41,887 bases of DNA from Clostridium sp. (GCA_023663815.1 JAMPGS010000013.1:1-41887); one strand, 5' to 3'; counted from the stretch's first letter, positions 1-8,290 are shown. The notes: generated by a model not told the origin, from the sequence alone. Translations and numbers: made by a program.

Positions 1-1
1 G

Positions 2-439
2 GCCGTAAGCTGGGCCGAAGCCGGTATCTCCACCCCCAAGCAGGCGGCAAAATCTGCCGGTAAATACGATAAAGCGGTTTATGCCATCATGAAAGCCCTG
101 GGAAAATCAGGGACGCCCACCAAGGCGGAGGCCGACTTTGCCAACAGGTGGCTGAAGGAATACGGATTTACGCAGGATATTATCACGGAGGCCTGCACCC
201 GCACCGTTATGGCGACGGACAAGCATCGCTTTGAATACGCGGACAGCATCCTCTCCAGTTGGCGCAAGAAAAATGTTCACAACAGGGCTGATATTGCGGA
301 GCTGGACAGCGCTTACGCCAAAAGCAAAACCGCTCCCAAAGCTCAGGGAAATTCAGCGGGAGCCCGCAATTTATTTAATCAGTTTATGCATACCGACTAT
401 GACTTCGAGACATTAGAGCAGGAAATTTTAAGCAATTAG
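2..439 (+). CDS. DnaD-domain replication protein, C-terminal part (5' end outside window)
   Basis: The frame is open from the first bases of the window to TAG at 437-439, so this is the C-terminal ~145 residues of a longer protein. The sequence shows the helical DnaD C-terminal pattern: a 'WxxxG' start, a helix ending in a conserved Trp/Tyr (NRWLKEYGF), then 'A..RT' and a 'YADSILSSWRKKNV' helix. In the DnaD/DnaB family this domain binds DNA and helps remodel origin or primosome complexes. A DnaC-like AAA+ protein follows 22 bases later, the usual clostridial DnaD-DnaC pairing, which suggests a role in helicase loading. The N-terminal winged-helix half cannot be seen. A prophage-type DnaD is possible, but the chromosomal prs gene behind it argues for the housekeeping copy. 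Confidence 0.8.
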   Translation, partial: AVSWAEAGISTPKQAAKSAGKYDKAVYAIMKALGKSGTPTKAEADFANRWLKEYGFTQDIITEACTRTVMATDKHRFEYADSILSSWRKKNVHNRADIAELDSAYAKSKTAPKAQGNSAGARNLFNQFMHTDYDFETLEQEILSN

Positions 440-461
440 GCAATACATAAGGAGAATGGCC

Positions 462-1433
462 GTGGCACTAACTAACTCTCAGTATGATACTATCATGCGG
501 GAATATGAATACAGACAAAGCAAAAACCGCCGTCTCTTGGAGGAGCGCAAAACGCATGTTTTCACACATGTAAAGGGATACAGGGAATTATCCGATTCCG
601 TTGCCGCCCTTTCCGTTGCCCAAGGGAAAAAGCTTCTTGCGGGCGATACGGCCGCCCTCAAGGATTTAAAAGCCTCCATCCATCAGCTTACCTTAGAAAA
701 AGAGCGGCTTCTTGCGGCGGCCGGTTATCCTTCCGACTATCTCATGCCGGTTTACGACTGTCCCGACTGTAAGGACACCGGCTATATTGACGGGCAGAAA
801 TGCCATTGCTTAAGGCAGGCCGTTATACGCCTTCTCTATGAGCAGTCCGGCATCAGTAATACGCTGGAAAAAGAAAATTTTAGCGTTCTTTCTTACGATT
901 ATTATCAGGGCGAACACCTAGAACGCTTTCAAAAAGCGGTAAGCGAAAGCAGAAAATTTATAGAAACCTTTGATTCTGACTACCATAATCTGTTTTTTTA
1001 TGGTACAGTAGGTACAGGCAAATCTTTTTTATCCGGCTGTATCGCCAAAGAATTAATAGAAAGCGGGCACTCCGTTATCTATTTCAGCGCGGCCGGTCTC
1101 TTTGAACTTTTATCCAAAAACATATTCGACTATAAAAATAAAGACGATACTTTGGGGTCCTATGAAAATTTAAGCGGCTGCGATTTGTTAATCATTGACG
1201 ATTTAGGGACGGAATACGCCAAAAATGTGGCGCCTTCCATGCTGTTTTCGCTCTTAAACGAGCGGCATCTTAGCCAAAGGTCAACCATCATTTCAACCAA
1301 CTTGTCGTTGGAGGACATAAGAAACCGTTATTCGGACAGAGTTTTTTCCCGGATAACCAGCCAATATACTGTTTGTAAATTTACCGGATACGATATCCGG
1401 ATGCTGCAAAAAAGACTTCAAAACAGAAAGTGA
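462..1433 (+). CDS. DnaC/DnaI-like AAA+ ATPase (replicative helicase loader)
   Basis: Predicted AAA+ ATPase of the DnaC/IstB family, which loads the replicative helicase. Numbered from the ATG at 456, the protein has an N-terminal coiled region, a four-cysteine cluster CxxC...CxC (C102, C105, C116, C118) resembling the zinc site of DnaI-type loaders, Walker A GTVGTGKS at 183-190 and Walker B LLIIDD ending at D249. Start choice: the ribosome site AAGGAG lies at 449-454, only one base before the ATG at 456 but seven bases before an in-frame GTG at 462, so GTG is preferred (323 residues). It follows the DnaD-type gene by 22 bases and precedes prs by 10 bases, so the three are probably co-transcribed. 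IstB of transposons is unlikely because no transposase is present. Confidence 0.85.
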   Translation: MALTNSQYDTIMREYEYRQSKNRRLLEERKTHVFTHVKGYRELSDSVAALSVAQGKKLLAGDTAALKDLKASIHQLTLEKERLLAAAGYPSDYLMPVYDCPDCKDTGYIDGQKCHCLRQAVIRLLYEQSGISNTLEKENFSVLSYDYYQGEHLERFQKAVSESRKFIETFDSDYHNLFFYGTVGTGKSFLSGCIAKELIESGHSVIYFSAAGLFELLSKNIFDYKNKDDTLGSYENLSGCDLLIIDDLGTEYAKNVAPSMLFSLLNERHLSQRSTIISTNLSLEDIRNRYSDRVFSRITSQYTVCKFTGYDIRMLQKRLQNRK

Positions 1434-1443
1434 GGTACCTTTC

Positions 1444-2634
1444 ATGTCTCAACGTGAAGAAAAAAGAAACTTAGAAACAATACCCGTTGGTTCTCTCGGC
1501 ATGATTCCCCTCGAAGGATGCAGGGCCTTGGGTCAAAAGGTTGACGACTATCTGGTAAAATGGAGAACTGCCCGCGAAAGCGAACACAAGGACAGCCTTG
1601 CCTTTGCCGGATATCAGAGGGATTCCTACATCTTAAAGGCAAAGGTTCCCCGTTTCGGTTCAGGTGAAGCCAAGGGAATGATTTTAGAGTCCGTCCGCGG
1701 AATCGACCTCTATCTTCTTGTGGACGTCACCAACTATAGCTTAACCTATCCCCTGTGCGGCCATATGAACCATATGTCCCCAGACGACCATTATCAGGAT
1801 TTAAAGCGAATCATCGCCGCCGTGGGCGGCAAGGCAAGGCGGATTACCGTGATTATGCCTTATCTATACGAGAGCCGCCAGCACAAGAGGACCGCAAGGG
1901 AATCCCTTGACTGCGCCCTTGCCCTTCAGGAAATGGTGGAGATGGGCGTGGACAATATTATTACCTTTGACGCCCACGACCCCAGAGTGCAGAACGCAAT
2001 TCCCCTTCACGGTTTTGAAACCGTCCAGCCCACCTATCAGTTTATCAAGGGACTGTTAAAGCACGTTCCCGACTTAAGGATCGACTCCGACCATATGATG
2101 GTGATAAGCCCCGACGAAGGCGGCATGGGGCGGGCGATTTATATGGCAAACGTCCTTGGACTGGATATGGGTATGTTCTATAAGAGAAGGGACTACACCC
2201 GCATTATCAACGGCCGCAATCCCATTGTCGCCCATGAGTTCCTTGGTACCTCCGTGGAAGGGAAAACCGTGGTTGTAATCGACGATATGATTTCCTCCGG
2301 CGAGAGCGTCCTTGAGGTTGCCACCGCCCTAAAAGAGCGGAAAGCGGACAAAATTTTCATCTGCGCAACCTTTGGCTTGTTCACCAGCGGACTTGAAAAA
2401 TTTGACAAGGTTTACGAGAACGGCATCATCGACGGAGTGCTCACCACAAATTTGGTTTACCAGACGCCGGAGCTTCTTCAGCGCGAATGGTACGTCGATT
2501 GCGACATGAGCAAGTACATTGCCTACATCATCGACACCTTAAACCACGACGCATCCATCAGCGACCTTTTAGATCCCAACGAGCGCATCCAAAACGTGGT
2601 TGCCCGGTATAAGGCTGGGGAAATTATCGATTAA
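1444..2634 (+). CDS. prs: Ribose-phosphate pyrophosphokinase (PRPP synthetase), long clostridial form
   Basis: Makes PRPP from ribose 5-phosphate and ATP in the cytoplasm, for purine, pyrimidine, His, Trp and NAD synthesis. The PRPP-binding loop is clear near residues 277-290 (VVVIDDMISSGES). An FDAHDPRVQNAI segment matches the catalytic region 'DLHA.QIQGFF' of classical enzymes, and ISPDEGGMGRA matches their 'SPD.GG..RA' motif. At 396 residues it is about 80 longer than the standard ~315-residue Prs. The extra length sits mostly at the N-terminus and in the middle, as in the long Prs variants of clostridia. The start ATG at 1444 follows GAGGT overlapping the upstream stop. A strong hairpin terminator lies 40 bases downstream, so this ends the transcript. 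Confidence 0.92.
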   Translation: MSQREEKRNLETIPVGSLGMIPLEGCRALGQKVDDYLVKWRTARESEHKDSLAFAGYQRDSYILKAKVPRFGSGEAKGMILESVRGIDLYLLVDVTNYSLTYPLCGHMNHMSPDDHYQDLKRIIAAVGGKARRITVIMPYLYESRQHKRTARESLDCALALQEMVEMGVDNIITFDAHDPRVQNAIPLHGFETVQPTYQFIKGLLKHVPDLRIDSDHMMVISPDEGGMGRAIYMANVLGLDMGMFYKRRDYTRIINGRNPIVAHEFLGTSVEGKTVVVIDDMISSGESVLEVATALKERKADKIFICATFGLFTSGLEKFDKVYENGIIDGVLTTNLVYQTPELLQREWYVDCDMSKYIAYIIDTLNHDASISDLLDPNERIQNVVARYKAGEIID

Positions 2635-2670
2635 GCGCGTGCTGTCCCAGCGCAAATTATTTCTGCGCAT

Positions 2671-2711
2671 AAAAAACCTGTTATGCAGTTCGTCTGCACG
2701 ACAGGTTTTTT
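2671..2711. terminator. Rho-independent terminator between convergent prs and the DUF6044 gene
   Basis: Ten-base stem AAAAACCTGT (2672-2681) with ACAGGTTTTT (2701-2710). Inside it is a second short stem GCAG/CTGC (2685-2688 and 2694-2697). The A-run and T-run flank the stem symmetrically, so it should work for both strands. A smaller GCGCA/TGCGC hairpin lies just upstream at 2650-2668. Confidence 0.85.
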
Positions 2712-2738
2712 ATTTTGCCAAGTTTTATTTTTATAATT

Positions 2739-4472
2739 TTACAAGGCCCTATAAACATATAGGGTATAGGGAGATTTCTCATGAGTATAAACGCCCGCCA
2801 GTAAAAGCCCCGCTTCCTCTTCATTGGTTAAATCAATCCTTGAAAAAAGATACCGCCCTCCAAGAGCCTTAAAAGCCTCCGTGTCAATGTAAATATTTTT
2901 ATCCGAAACACTGTAGTCCCGCGACGCGTTCACAATGGACAAGTCCGTTCCCGAATATAGGTAGGCTCTGGCCCCCCAGGTATCAAAATATTCCCTGCTC
3001 TCCTCCACCCGCTCTAAAGCGGGGGCTATCACTTTTCGGAAAGCCTCCTTATATTCCTGCGAGTAAAAACCCAAATACCCGTCCAGCGTTGCAATACCGT
3101 TGTATTCCAAAATAGCCGGATAAAAACCATAAGCCGCGGACCACTCGCCGTCGTACCCAATATCCTTCTTCGCCTCATCAAACAGTTCCTTTGAATAAAA
3201 CTCTCCAAACCCCAACTGGCTTGAGGGCGCTCCTTTCACCAGCCGGTAAGCCTCGCTAAAGCAGGTGTGGTATAAATCATTGTAGCGGGTATCCGACAAC
3301 ACTATAAGCAAAACCGCCTCTATTGCCAGCCCGTTCGCCAAAAGCTTCCAAATCTTTTTCCGCTCGTCGTACATTCGCTTTAAAGCCAGAAAAAAAGCGG
3401 CGTACCACGCAAACGGACTGAAAAATATCGTCCGGTTAAACTGCCAGCCGGTAAGCGGCGGACATAAACGTTCCACCAGCGTCCTAAAGCTCTCCCAATA
3501 ATAAATTCCATAGACCGCGCTGTTAAAGACAAGCACAAGCATCAGCAAGTTATACGCGTCGTGAAAAATACCCCTGCCGTTTTTTTCTTTTATATAGGAA
3601 AAATTCAAATAAAAAAAGTACAGCATACACACCGGCAAAACCAAATAGGTGTGTACGCTCTCCGCGTGGAACATTCCCTTGGCGAACACTTCACCAATGG
3701 TTTTGATAATCTCCGCCGCCGTATAGCTTCCCGCCTCCATGGTGGAGCGGATTGTCACCTCGTCCCCAAACAGCATCATTTTAAACAATCTGTACTCGCA
3801 GGCAATACACCCCGCCGACAGCGCGCAGACTGCCCCCAAAAGCCTTGCCGGAAACTTCCTGTCCTTTATCCAAAGCCAGATAAGCGCAAGAACCATATAA
3901 CCCAAAATAAATAGCCCAAAATAGGAAAAATAAGAGAGAAGCGGATAAAAAAACAAAAAGACAAACCACTTTGCCCTCGGCTCCCTGTAAATCCTGCGGA
4001 ACAGATAAACGGCAAGGGGAATCGACGCAAAGGGAATCCCAAAAGCGGGAAACACGTTGAGCGCGCCGTAGGCAAGCCCCAAAAGCCACGCAAGAGGCTT
4101 ATAGTCGCCGTACTCTTCCCCGCAGACATCCCTCGCCAGCAAAATACAGGAAAAAACCGCTATCATTATCTTGAGCAGATATCCCGCAATATAGGCCGGG
4201 TAGGCCGGTAAAATCATATATAAGATTGTATACAAAGAAAACTCCGCCGGGAGAACGTCCCTGCTGATACCTCCAAGAAAGGGAACCTCGGCCCCCTGGC
4301 TCCAAAAAGTTCCCGTATCCTTCATCATTTGAAACTGCGGAATAAACAAATCCAAATTGTCATGGACGGCTATCACGCTGTTTTCCCCGCAGATGAAAAA
4401 CACAAGACCGGCGAAGAAAAAGAACCCTATCACCATCAGGAGATACCACTGCGAAATCAGTTTTTTCAACAC
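2739..4472 (-). CDS. DUF6044 (YkoS-like) polytopic membrane protein, probable glycosyl-transfer role
   Basis: Large integral membrane protein of 577 residues with about 10-12 hydrophobic segments and a C-terminal soluble region. The N-terminus (ICGENSVIAVHDNLD) and the aromatic-rich helices look like the DUF6044/YkoS family, whose B. subtilis member sits beside the GT2 enzyme YkoT as here. The 'HDNLD' stretch after the first helix resembles the acidic loop of GT-C lipid-linked glycosyltransferases; that link is inference. Start choice: the longest frame would overlap the upstream gene by 61 bases, but AAGGAG followed nine bases later by GTG at 4472 gives a 7-base overlap with the upstream stop, typical of translational coupling. 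Function unproven. Likely partner of the GT2 enzyme in making a glycolipid or surface glycan. Confidence 0.7.
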   Translation of the reverse strand: MLKKLISQWYLLMVIGFFFFAGLVFFICGENSVIAVHDNLDLFIPQFQMMKDTGTFWSQGAEVPFLGGISRDVLPAEFSLYTILYMILPAYPAYIAGYLLKIMIAVFSCILLARDVCGEEYGDYKPLAWLLGLAYGALNVFPAFGIPFASIPLAVYLFRRIYREPRAKWFVFLFFYPLLSYFSYFGLFILGYMVLALIWLWIKDRKFPARLLGAVCALSAGCIACEYRLFKMMLFGDEVTIRSTMEAGSYTAAEIIKTIGEVFAKGMFHAESVHTYLVLPVCMLYFFYLNFSYIKEKNGRGIFHDAYNLLMLVLVFNSAVYGIYYWESFRTLVERLCPPLTGWQFNRTIFFSPFAWYAAFFLALKRMYDERKKIWKLLANGLAIEAVLLIVLSDTRYNDLYHTCFSEAYRLVKGAPSSQLGFGEFYSKELFDEAKKDIGYDGEWSAAYGFYPAILEYNGIATLDGYLGFYSQEYKEAFRKVIAPALERVEESREYFDTWGARAYLYSGTDLSIVNASRDYSVSDKNIYIDTEAFKALGGRYLFSRIDLTNEEEAGLLLAGVYTHEKSPYTLYVYRAL

Positions 4473-5434
4473 CCTTTTTCCTCTCCTTCTTTCTCTTCCT
4501 GAACCTTCCGCTGTTCCTTCTCGCAAACCAGCGTAAGGCGGTACTCAAAATCCCTTCGGTTTTTCATCGCCATATTGGACAAAATCAAGCCCGCAAAAAA
4601 AGACTGGATTGCCGCCATCATCACAAACCCGCAGACAATCAGCGTAGGGAATTTCAACACAAGTCCCGTTTCCAGATATTCAAGCAGCACCGGTATAAAG
4701 AAAAGCACCGCCGCCGCCGCCAATACTAGGGCTAAAATACTGAAAAAGCCAAAGGGCTTGTAATCCCGGTACAGCCTAAAAATCGTGCCCAGCACTTTAA
4801 AGCCGTCGGAATAAGTGTTTAACTTGGAGACGCTCCCCTCCGGTCTGTCCCTGTATTCCACCACTACATTTTCAATCTGCATATGATTGTAGACCGCATG
4901 TATCGTCATCTCCGTTTCAATCTCAAAGCCCTTGGAAAGCACCGGAAAGGTCTTTACAAACCCGTAGCTGAAGGCCCGAAAGCCCGTCATAATATCCTTT
5001 ATCCTACAGCCAAACAAATGGTTAATGCTGGCCCGCACCAAGGAATTCCCCATATTATGGAAAGGCCGCTTGTTTTCCTCAAAATAAGTGGAGGAAAGCC
5101 TGTCTCCCACCACCATATCCGCATTTTGGCGCAAAACCTTGTCCACCATAGCGGGGGCAAACTCCATGGGGTAGGTGTCGTCCCCGTCCACCATAATGTA
5201 ACACTGCGCGTCTATTTCCCGAAACATTCTCCTGATAACGTTGCCTTTGCCCTGCATGTACTCCCTGCGCACCACCGCCCCTTCGCCTGCGGCAATTTGC
5301 GCCGTGCGGTCCGTGGAATTATTGTCATATACGTAAACAACCGCCTCCGGCAAGGCCGCCTTGCTGTCCCTTATCACCTTGGCAATGGTTTTTTCTTCGT
5401 TATAACATGGAATTAAGACTGCAATTTTGTCCAT
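4466..5434 (-). CDS. Family 2 glycosyltransferase (polyprenyl-phosphate sugar synthase type, YkoT/GtrB-like)
   Basis: Transfers a sugar from a nucleotide donor, probably to undecaprenyl phosphate on the inner membrane face. The N-terminal GT-A fold shows AVLIPCYNEEKTI at 5-17, DNNSTDRT at 37-44 and the metal-binding D83-G-D-D motif. Two C-terminal membrane helices (about residues 230-255 and 262-290) match dolichol-phosphate-mannose-synthase relatives. Start choice: ATG at 5434 begins directly with the conserved 'MDKIAVLIPCYNEE'. The in-frame ATG at 5446 and GTG at 5497 are upstream alternatives, but no ribosome site is convincing for any of the three. The gene overlaps the DUF6044 gene by 7 bases, so the two form one unit. 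The sugar is unknown. A structured leader precedes it. Confidence 0.85.
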   Translation of the reverse strand: MDKIAVLIPCYNEEKTIAKVIRDSKAALPEAVVYVYDNNSTDRTAQIAAGEGAVVRREYMQGKGNVIRRMFREIDAQCYIMVDGDDTYPMEFAPAMVDKVLRQNADMVVGDRLSSTYFEENKRPFHNMGNSLVRASINHLFGCRIKDIMTGFRAFSYGFVKTFPVLSKGFEIETEMTIHAVYNHMQIENVVVEYRDRPEGSVSKLNTYSDGFKVLGTIFRLYRDYKPFGFFSILALVLAAAAVLFFIPVLLEYLETGLVLKFPTLIVCGFVMMAAIQSFFAGLILSNMAMKNRRDFEYRLTLVCEKEQRKVQEEKEGEEKGC

Positions 5435-5447
5435 ATTTTTACCCATT

Positions 5448-5526
5448 TCTGCGCTGCTTTTTGCGCATAACGGAGTTTGTGGATGCAGCGCAGACACAAA
5501 CTCTTTGAGCGAAAGATTTATCTTTC
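5448..5526 (-). promoter_or_regulatory. Structured leader of the GT2 gene: pseudoknot-capable hairpin plus second hairpin
   Basis: Read on the minus strand, a 9-base stem GAGTTTGTG (5503-5495) pairs with CACAAACTC (5481-5473). Its loop begins with TCTGCGCTGC (5494-5485), a perfect complement of GCAGCGCAGA (5457-5448), which ends 13 bases before the chosen start codon. The two pairings cross, so this is either an H-type pseudoknot or a pair of alternative structures near the translation start. A second perfect inverted repeat GAAAGAT-tt-ATCTTTC lies at 5511-5526. The rest of 5435-5750 holds only AT-rich sequence and the forward promoter of the next gene. Confidence 0.45.
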
Positions 5527-5671
5527 ACTCTTTCCTCTTTTTCCGTTCTGATGTAGTGTAAGCGTTTCTTTATTTTATCAGAGATTAGAAGGGAAGTCCA
5601 GACGGCGGGGGATAAAATTGTTCTTCTAAAAACTTCAACGTTTTTTGGAATATTTTTTTCTTGTCTTTGCC

Positions 5672-5700
5672 GTGACGCTAACGTTTAGGTATGATATAAT
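5672..5700 (+). promoter_or_regulatory. Extended -10 promoter for the restriction-modification genes
   Basis: GTGACG (5672-5677), a 17-base spacer and TATAAT (5695-5700), with TG one base before the -10 element, giving the extended form TGaTATAAT. It lies 50 bases before the endonuclease start. No separate controller (C) gene or C-box is seen. Confidence 0.7.
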
Positions 5701-5750
5701 TTTTTAAGTGGAAGATAGTAAGTATATGTTATTAACGCAAAGGACGAGCT

Positions 5751-6713
5751 ATGGATAAAAAATTTAATTGCTTTATTACAAAGCCGCAGGATTTAGTCAC
5801 GACGTATGAGCAGACCCGTGCGGGCTTTTTAAATATTGCGCTGGAAAAAAATATAATTGGGGACCCATATGTCAAAAATGCGTTGGCGTTTAAAGCCATG
5901 GCGGCCAACACGACAGGGCCTGACGAGTTTCTTAAAATTTCTTCTATACGCCCATTTTTGCTTACCGCATCTGGGTTATCAGACAAATCAATGCATTACT
6001 TGGATAAAGACGACCAAACGATGGCAATTAAAGAGCTGATAGAGAAATTTCTTAAACCTGCCGGTGAAAATTATATTGACGAAGCAATTTATAGGTATTT
6101 ACTGATAAAAGGCGATGCTGTAGGCGGAATGATGAGAAATCGCGTCGGGACGTTAGGGCAGGAAAAATTTATCCGCACCGTACTATCCTGTATGAATGTT
6201 CAGGGAATTATTTATAATTGGATGCCTAATAAAAATGGTTTACGCACATGGATACGTAAAAGTGAAAATGACGTTGACATTGAAAAAAATTTAAAGGCTA
6301 TCTATTGGAATTGCGGCCATGGAGACAAGATTCTTGCATTTAATCTTAATATTCCAATTGTAAAGAAAAATGTAGATATTTGCTTGTTCGAGGGAAATAT
6401 GCAAAGCTATGATAATGGTAAAATTGTTAAGTCGGCAGATAAAATAATTATGCTTGGGGAACTTAAAGGCGGAATAGACCCAGCCGGGGCTGACGAGCAT
6501 TGGAAAACAGCTAACACCGCCCTTGATAGAATCAGAACCAGTTTTACAAATGAGGGCTACGCTGTTCAAACATCGTTTGTAGGCGCAGCAATAGCAAACG
6601 CTATGGCAGTTGAAATTTTTGGGCAGCTACAAACGGGAGTAATGACAAACGCGGCCAATTTAACCAATAACAACCAGCTTGTAGAGTACTGTAATTGGCT
6701 TCTTAGAATCTGA
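5751..6713 (+). CDS. Type II restriction endonuclease, AvaI/BsoBI family (predicted CYCGRG)
   Basis: Predicted Type II endonuclease. Length (320) is close to BsoBI (323). The catalytic set remembered for BsoBI is D212, E240, K242 and H253. Here D209 (in VDICLF), E237 and K239 (in GELKGG) and H250 (in DEHWK) are each shifted by exactly three residues, so the order and spacing are identical. By family knowledge it should cut C^YCGRG; that specificity is inference. The start ATG at 5751 is preceded by AAAGGA at a six-base spacing. The gene comes before its methyltransferase and is separated from it by 8 bases, the gene order recalled for BsoBI rather than AvaI. Base composition is clearly more AT-rich than the surrounding housekeeping genes, pointing to acquisition by transfer. 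Confidence 0.85.
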   Translation: MDKKFNCFITKPQDLVTTYEQTRAGFLNIALEKNIIGDPYVKNALAFKAMAANTTGPDEFLKISSIRPFLLTASGLSDKSMHYLDKDDQTMAIKELIEKFLKPAGENYIDEAIYRYLLIKGDAVGGMMRNRVGTLGQEKFIRTVLSCMNVQGIIYNWMPNKNGLRTWIRKSENDVDIEKNLKAIYWNCGHGDKILAFNLNIPIVKKNVDICLFEGNMQSYDNGKIVKSADKIIMLGELKGGIDPAGADEHWKTANTALDRIRTSFTNEGYAVQTSFVGAAIANAMAVEIFGQLQTGVMTNAANLTNNNQLVEYCNWLLRI

Positions 6714-6721
6714 GGTAAAAA

Positions 6722-8236
6722 ATGGAACAAATATATGAACAGCTTTCGTTTATAAAAATACCAGTTGATGATTTTTTGATAGACAATTTTTCTGCAAATA
6801 GTTTTTGTTCAGATAAAGCAAGAAAAGAAATTGAGAAAAAATATTCAAAAATGCTCAAAATAACAGATAAATTCAATCGCCAAAACGTTAGTTATCAATT
6901 AAATAAAAAAGATGTTCTGCATAGCTGGCTGAAATATAAGGAAGGATTTTCCGCTAATCTTGTGAACCTTCTTCTTGACGAAATGAACGCCCAGCCGGGA
7001 GATTGGGTGATGGACCCGTTTATGGGTTCAGGAACCACAGCGTTAGTTTGTCAAATGAAGGGAATTAATAGTATTGGTTATGATATTCTACCTATTTCCT
7101 CCGTTTCTATAAAGGCAAAAGCCGCTATATTTAAATACGATTTAAATGAAATCAAGGCTCTTATTAAAGATGTTGAAGCGTTAAATGTACCCCCGGTTTA
7201 TCATAAATGTACGCCCTATATTACAATTACGCAGGATGCATACCCGGAAGAAAACGAAAAATTTCTTCATTATATCGCCAAGTGGAGAGATAAGGCTGAA
7301 TATTCCGAGGCAGTTAAAAATCTTTTAACTCTTTGTATTTTAAATTCATTGGAACGATGCAGTTATACGTCAAAGGCGGGACAATATCTTAGCTGGGATT
7401 GCAGGTCAAAAAAAGTGATGGCGGTAAATAAACTTAGAACGGAAAAAGGTCAAAAGCTTTTGCCTCCAAAATATGTTAGAGAGACAATTCTTGATTCTAA
7501 AGAAACGATTCTTGAGGAACTGCGCCATGTTTTGACCGACATTGAAACCATACAAAATAATGAAAAAGAAAATGAAGAGGCTGAAATTAAATTTATACCA
7601 GACAGCGTATTATATAATCTGCCTAAATTACAGGAAAATTTTTTGACAGGGGTAATAACTTCGCCTCCTTACTGCAATCGATACGACTATACAAGGACGT
7701 ATGCTCTTGAATTAGTATATTTAGGGCTTGGGGAACAAGAAATAAAAGATATGCGGCAAAGTTTATTGTCCTGTACCGTTGAAAGTCATTCTAAAATCAA
7801 TGAACTCAAAAAATATTATGAAAGTATCGGACAAAAAACTCGATTTGATTTTATTTATAACACTATCAAGAACAATGCTGTCTTTAATGAAATAATGTCT
7901 GCGCTTGAAAAACGTAAAAAAAATGGAGATTTAAATAATAACGGCGTTATCCGCATGGTTGAAGGGTATTTCACTGAACTAGCGTTTGTTTATGCCGAGC
8001 TTTATAGAGTGTGTAAGCCGGGAGCAACAGTCGCTTTTGTAAACGACAATGTTCGATATGGGGGGGAAGTAATCCCTGTGGATTTTTTGAGCTCATCCTT
8101 TGCAGAACAATTTGGATTTAAGGTTAAAACCATATACTCGCTCAAACAGCAAAAAGGAAACAGCAGCCAGCAGATGGCAAAATTTGGCCGGGTCGCGCTT
8201 CGGAAAAGCATCACAATTTGGATAAAGGAAGAGTGA
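6722..8236 (+). CDS. DNA methyltransferase of the AvaI/BsoBI-like system (probable N4-cytosine type)
   Basis: Predicted SAM-dependent amino-methyltransferase that protects the host from the adjacent endonuclease. It carries SAM-binding motif I as DPFMGSGTT (98-106) followed by GYDI at 119-122, and catalytic motif IV as TSPPY (313-317). TSPPY is typical of N4-cytosine enzymes, fitting a GC-rich CYCGRG target. The ~205 residues between motifs I and IV probably hold the target-recognition region. That order (I, recognition, IV) differs from the usual beta-class layout. Length 504 is near M.AvaI (recalled as ~480). The ribosome site GAGGT overlaps the endonuclease stop codon (TGAGGT), so translation is coupled. 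Composition is AT-rich, like the endonuclease. Confidence 0.87.
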   Translation: MEQIYEQLSFIKIPVDDFLIDNFSANSFCSDKARKEIEKKYSKMLKITDKFNRQNVSYQLNKKDVLHSWLKYKEGFSANLVNLLLDEMNAQPGDWVMDPFMGSGTTALVCQMKGINSIGYDILPISSVSIKAKAAIFKYDLNEIKALIKDVEALNVPPVYHKCTPYITITQDAYPEENEKFLHYIAKWRDKAEYSEAVKNLLTLCILNSLERCSYTSKAGQYLSWDCRSKKVMAVNKLRTEKGQKLLPPKYVRETILDSKETILEELRHVLTDIETIQNNEKENEEAEIKFIPDSVLYNLPKLQENFLTGVITSPPYCNRYDYTRTYALELVYLGLGEQEIKDMRQSLLSCTVESHSKINELKKYYESIGQKTRFDFIYNTIKNNAVFNEIMSALEKRKKNGDLNNNGVIRMVEGYFTELAFVYAELYRVCKPGATVAFVNDNVRYGGEVIPVDFLSSSFAEQFGFKVKTIYSLKQQKGNSSQQMAKFGRVALRKSITIWIKEE

Positions 8237-8260
8237 TTAATTTATGCATATGGCAATCGC

Positions 8261-8290
8261 TTGCCAAAATCCCCTTTTATCCCTTATACT
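8261..8290 (+). promoter_or_regulatory. Sigma-A type promoter for plsC
   Basis: TTGCCA (8261-8266), an 18-base spacer and TATACT (8285-8290), 41 bases before the plsC start codon. It separates plsC from the restriction-modification transcript. Confidence 0.65.

Noticed and set aside
4473-4526. Longer N-terminus for the DUF6044 protein
   Set aside because: The extra 18 residues are Arg/Gly/Glu-rich, overlap the upstream glycosyltransferase gene by 61 bases and have no ribosome site; the GTG at 4472 has one at the right spacing.
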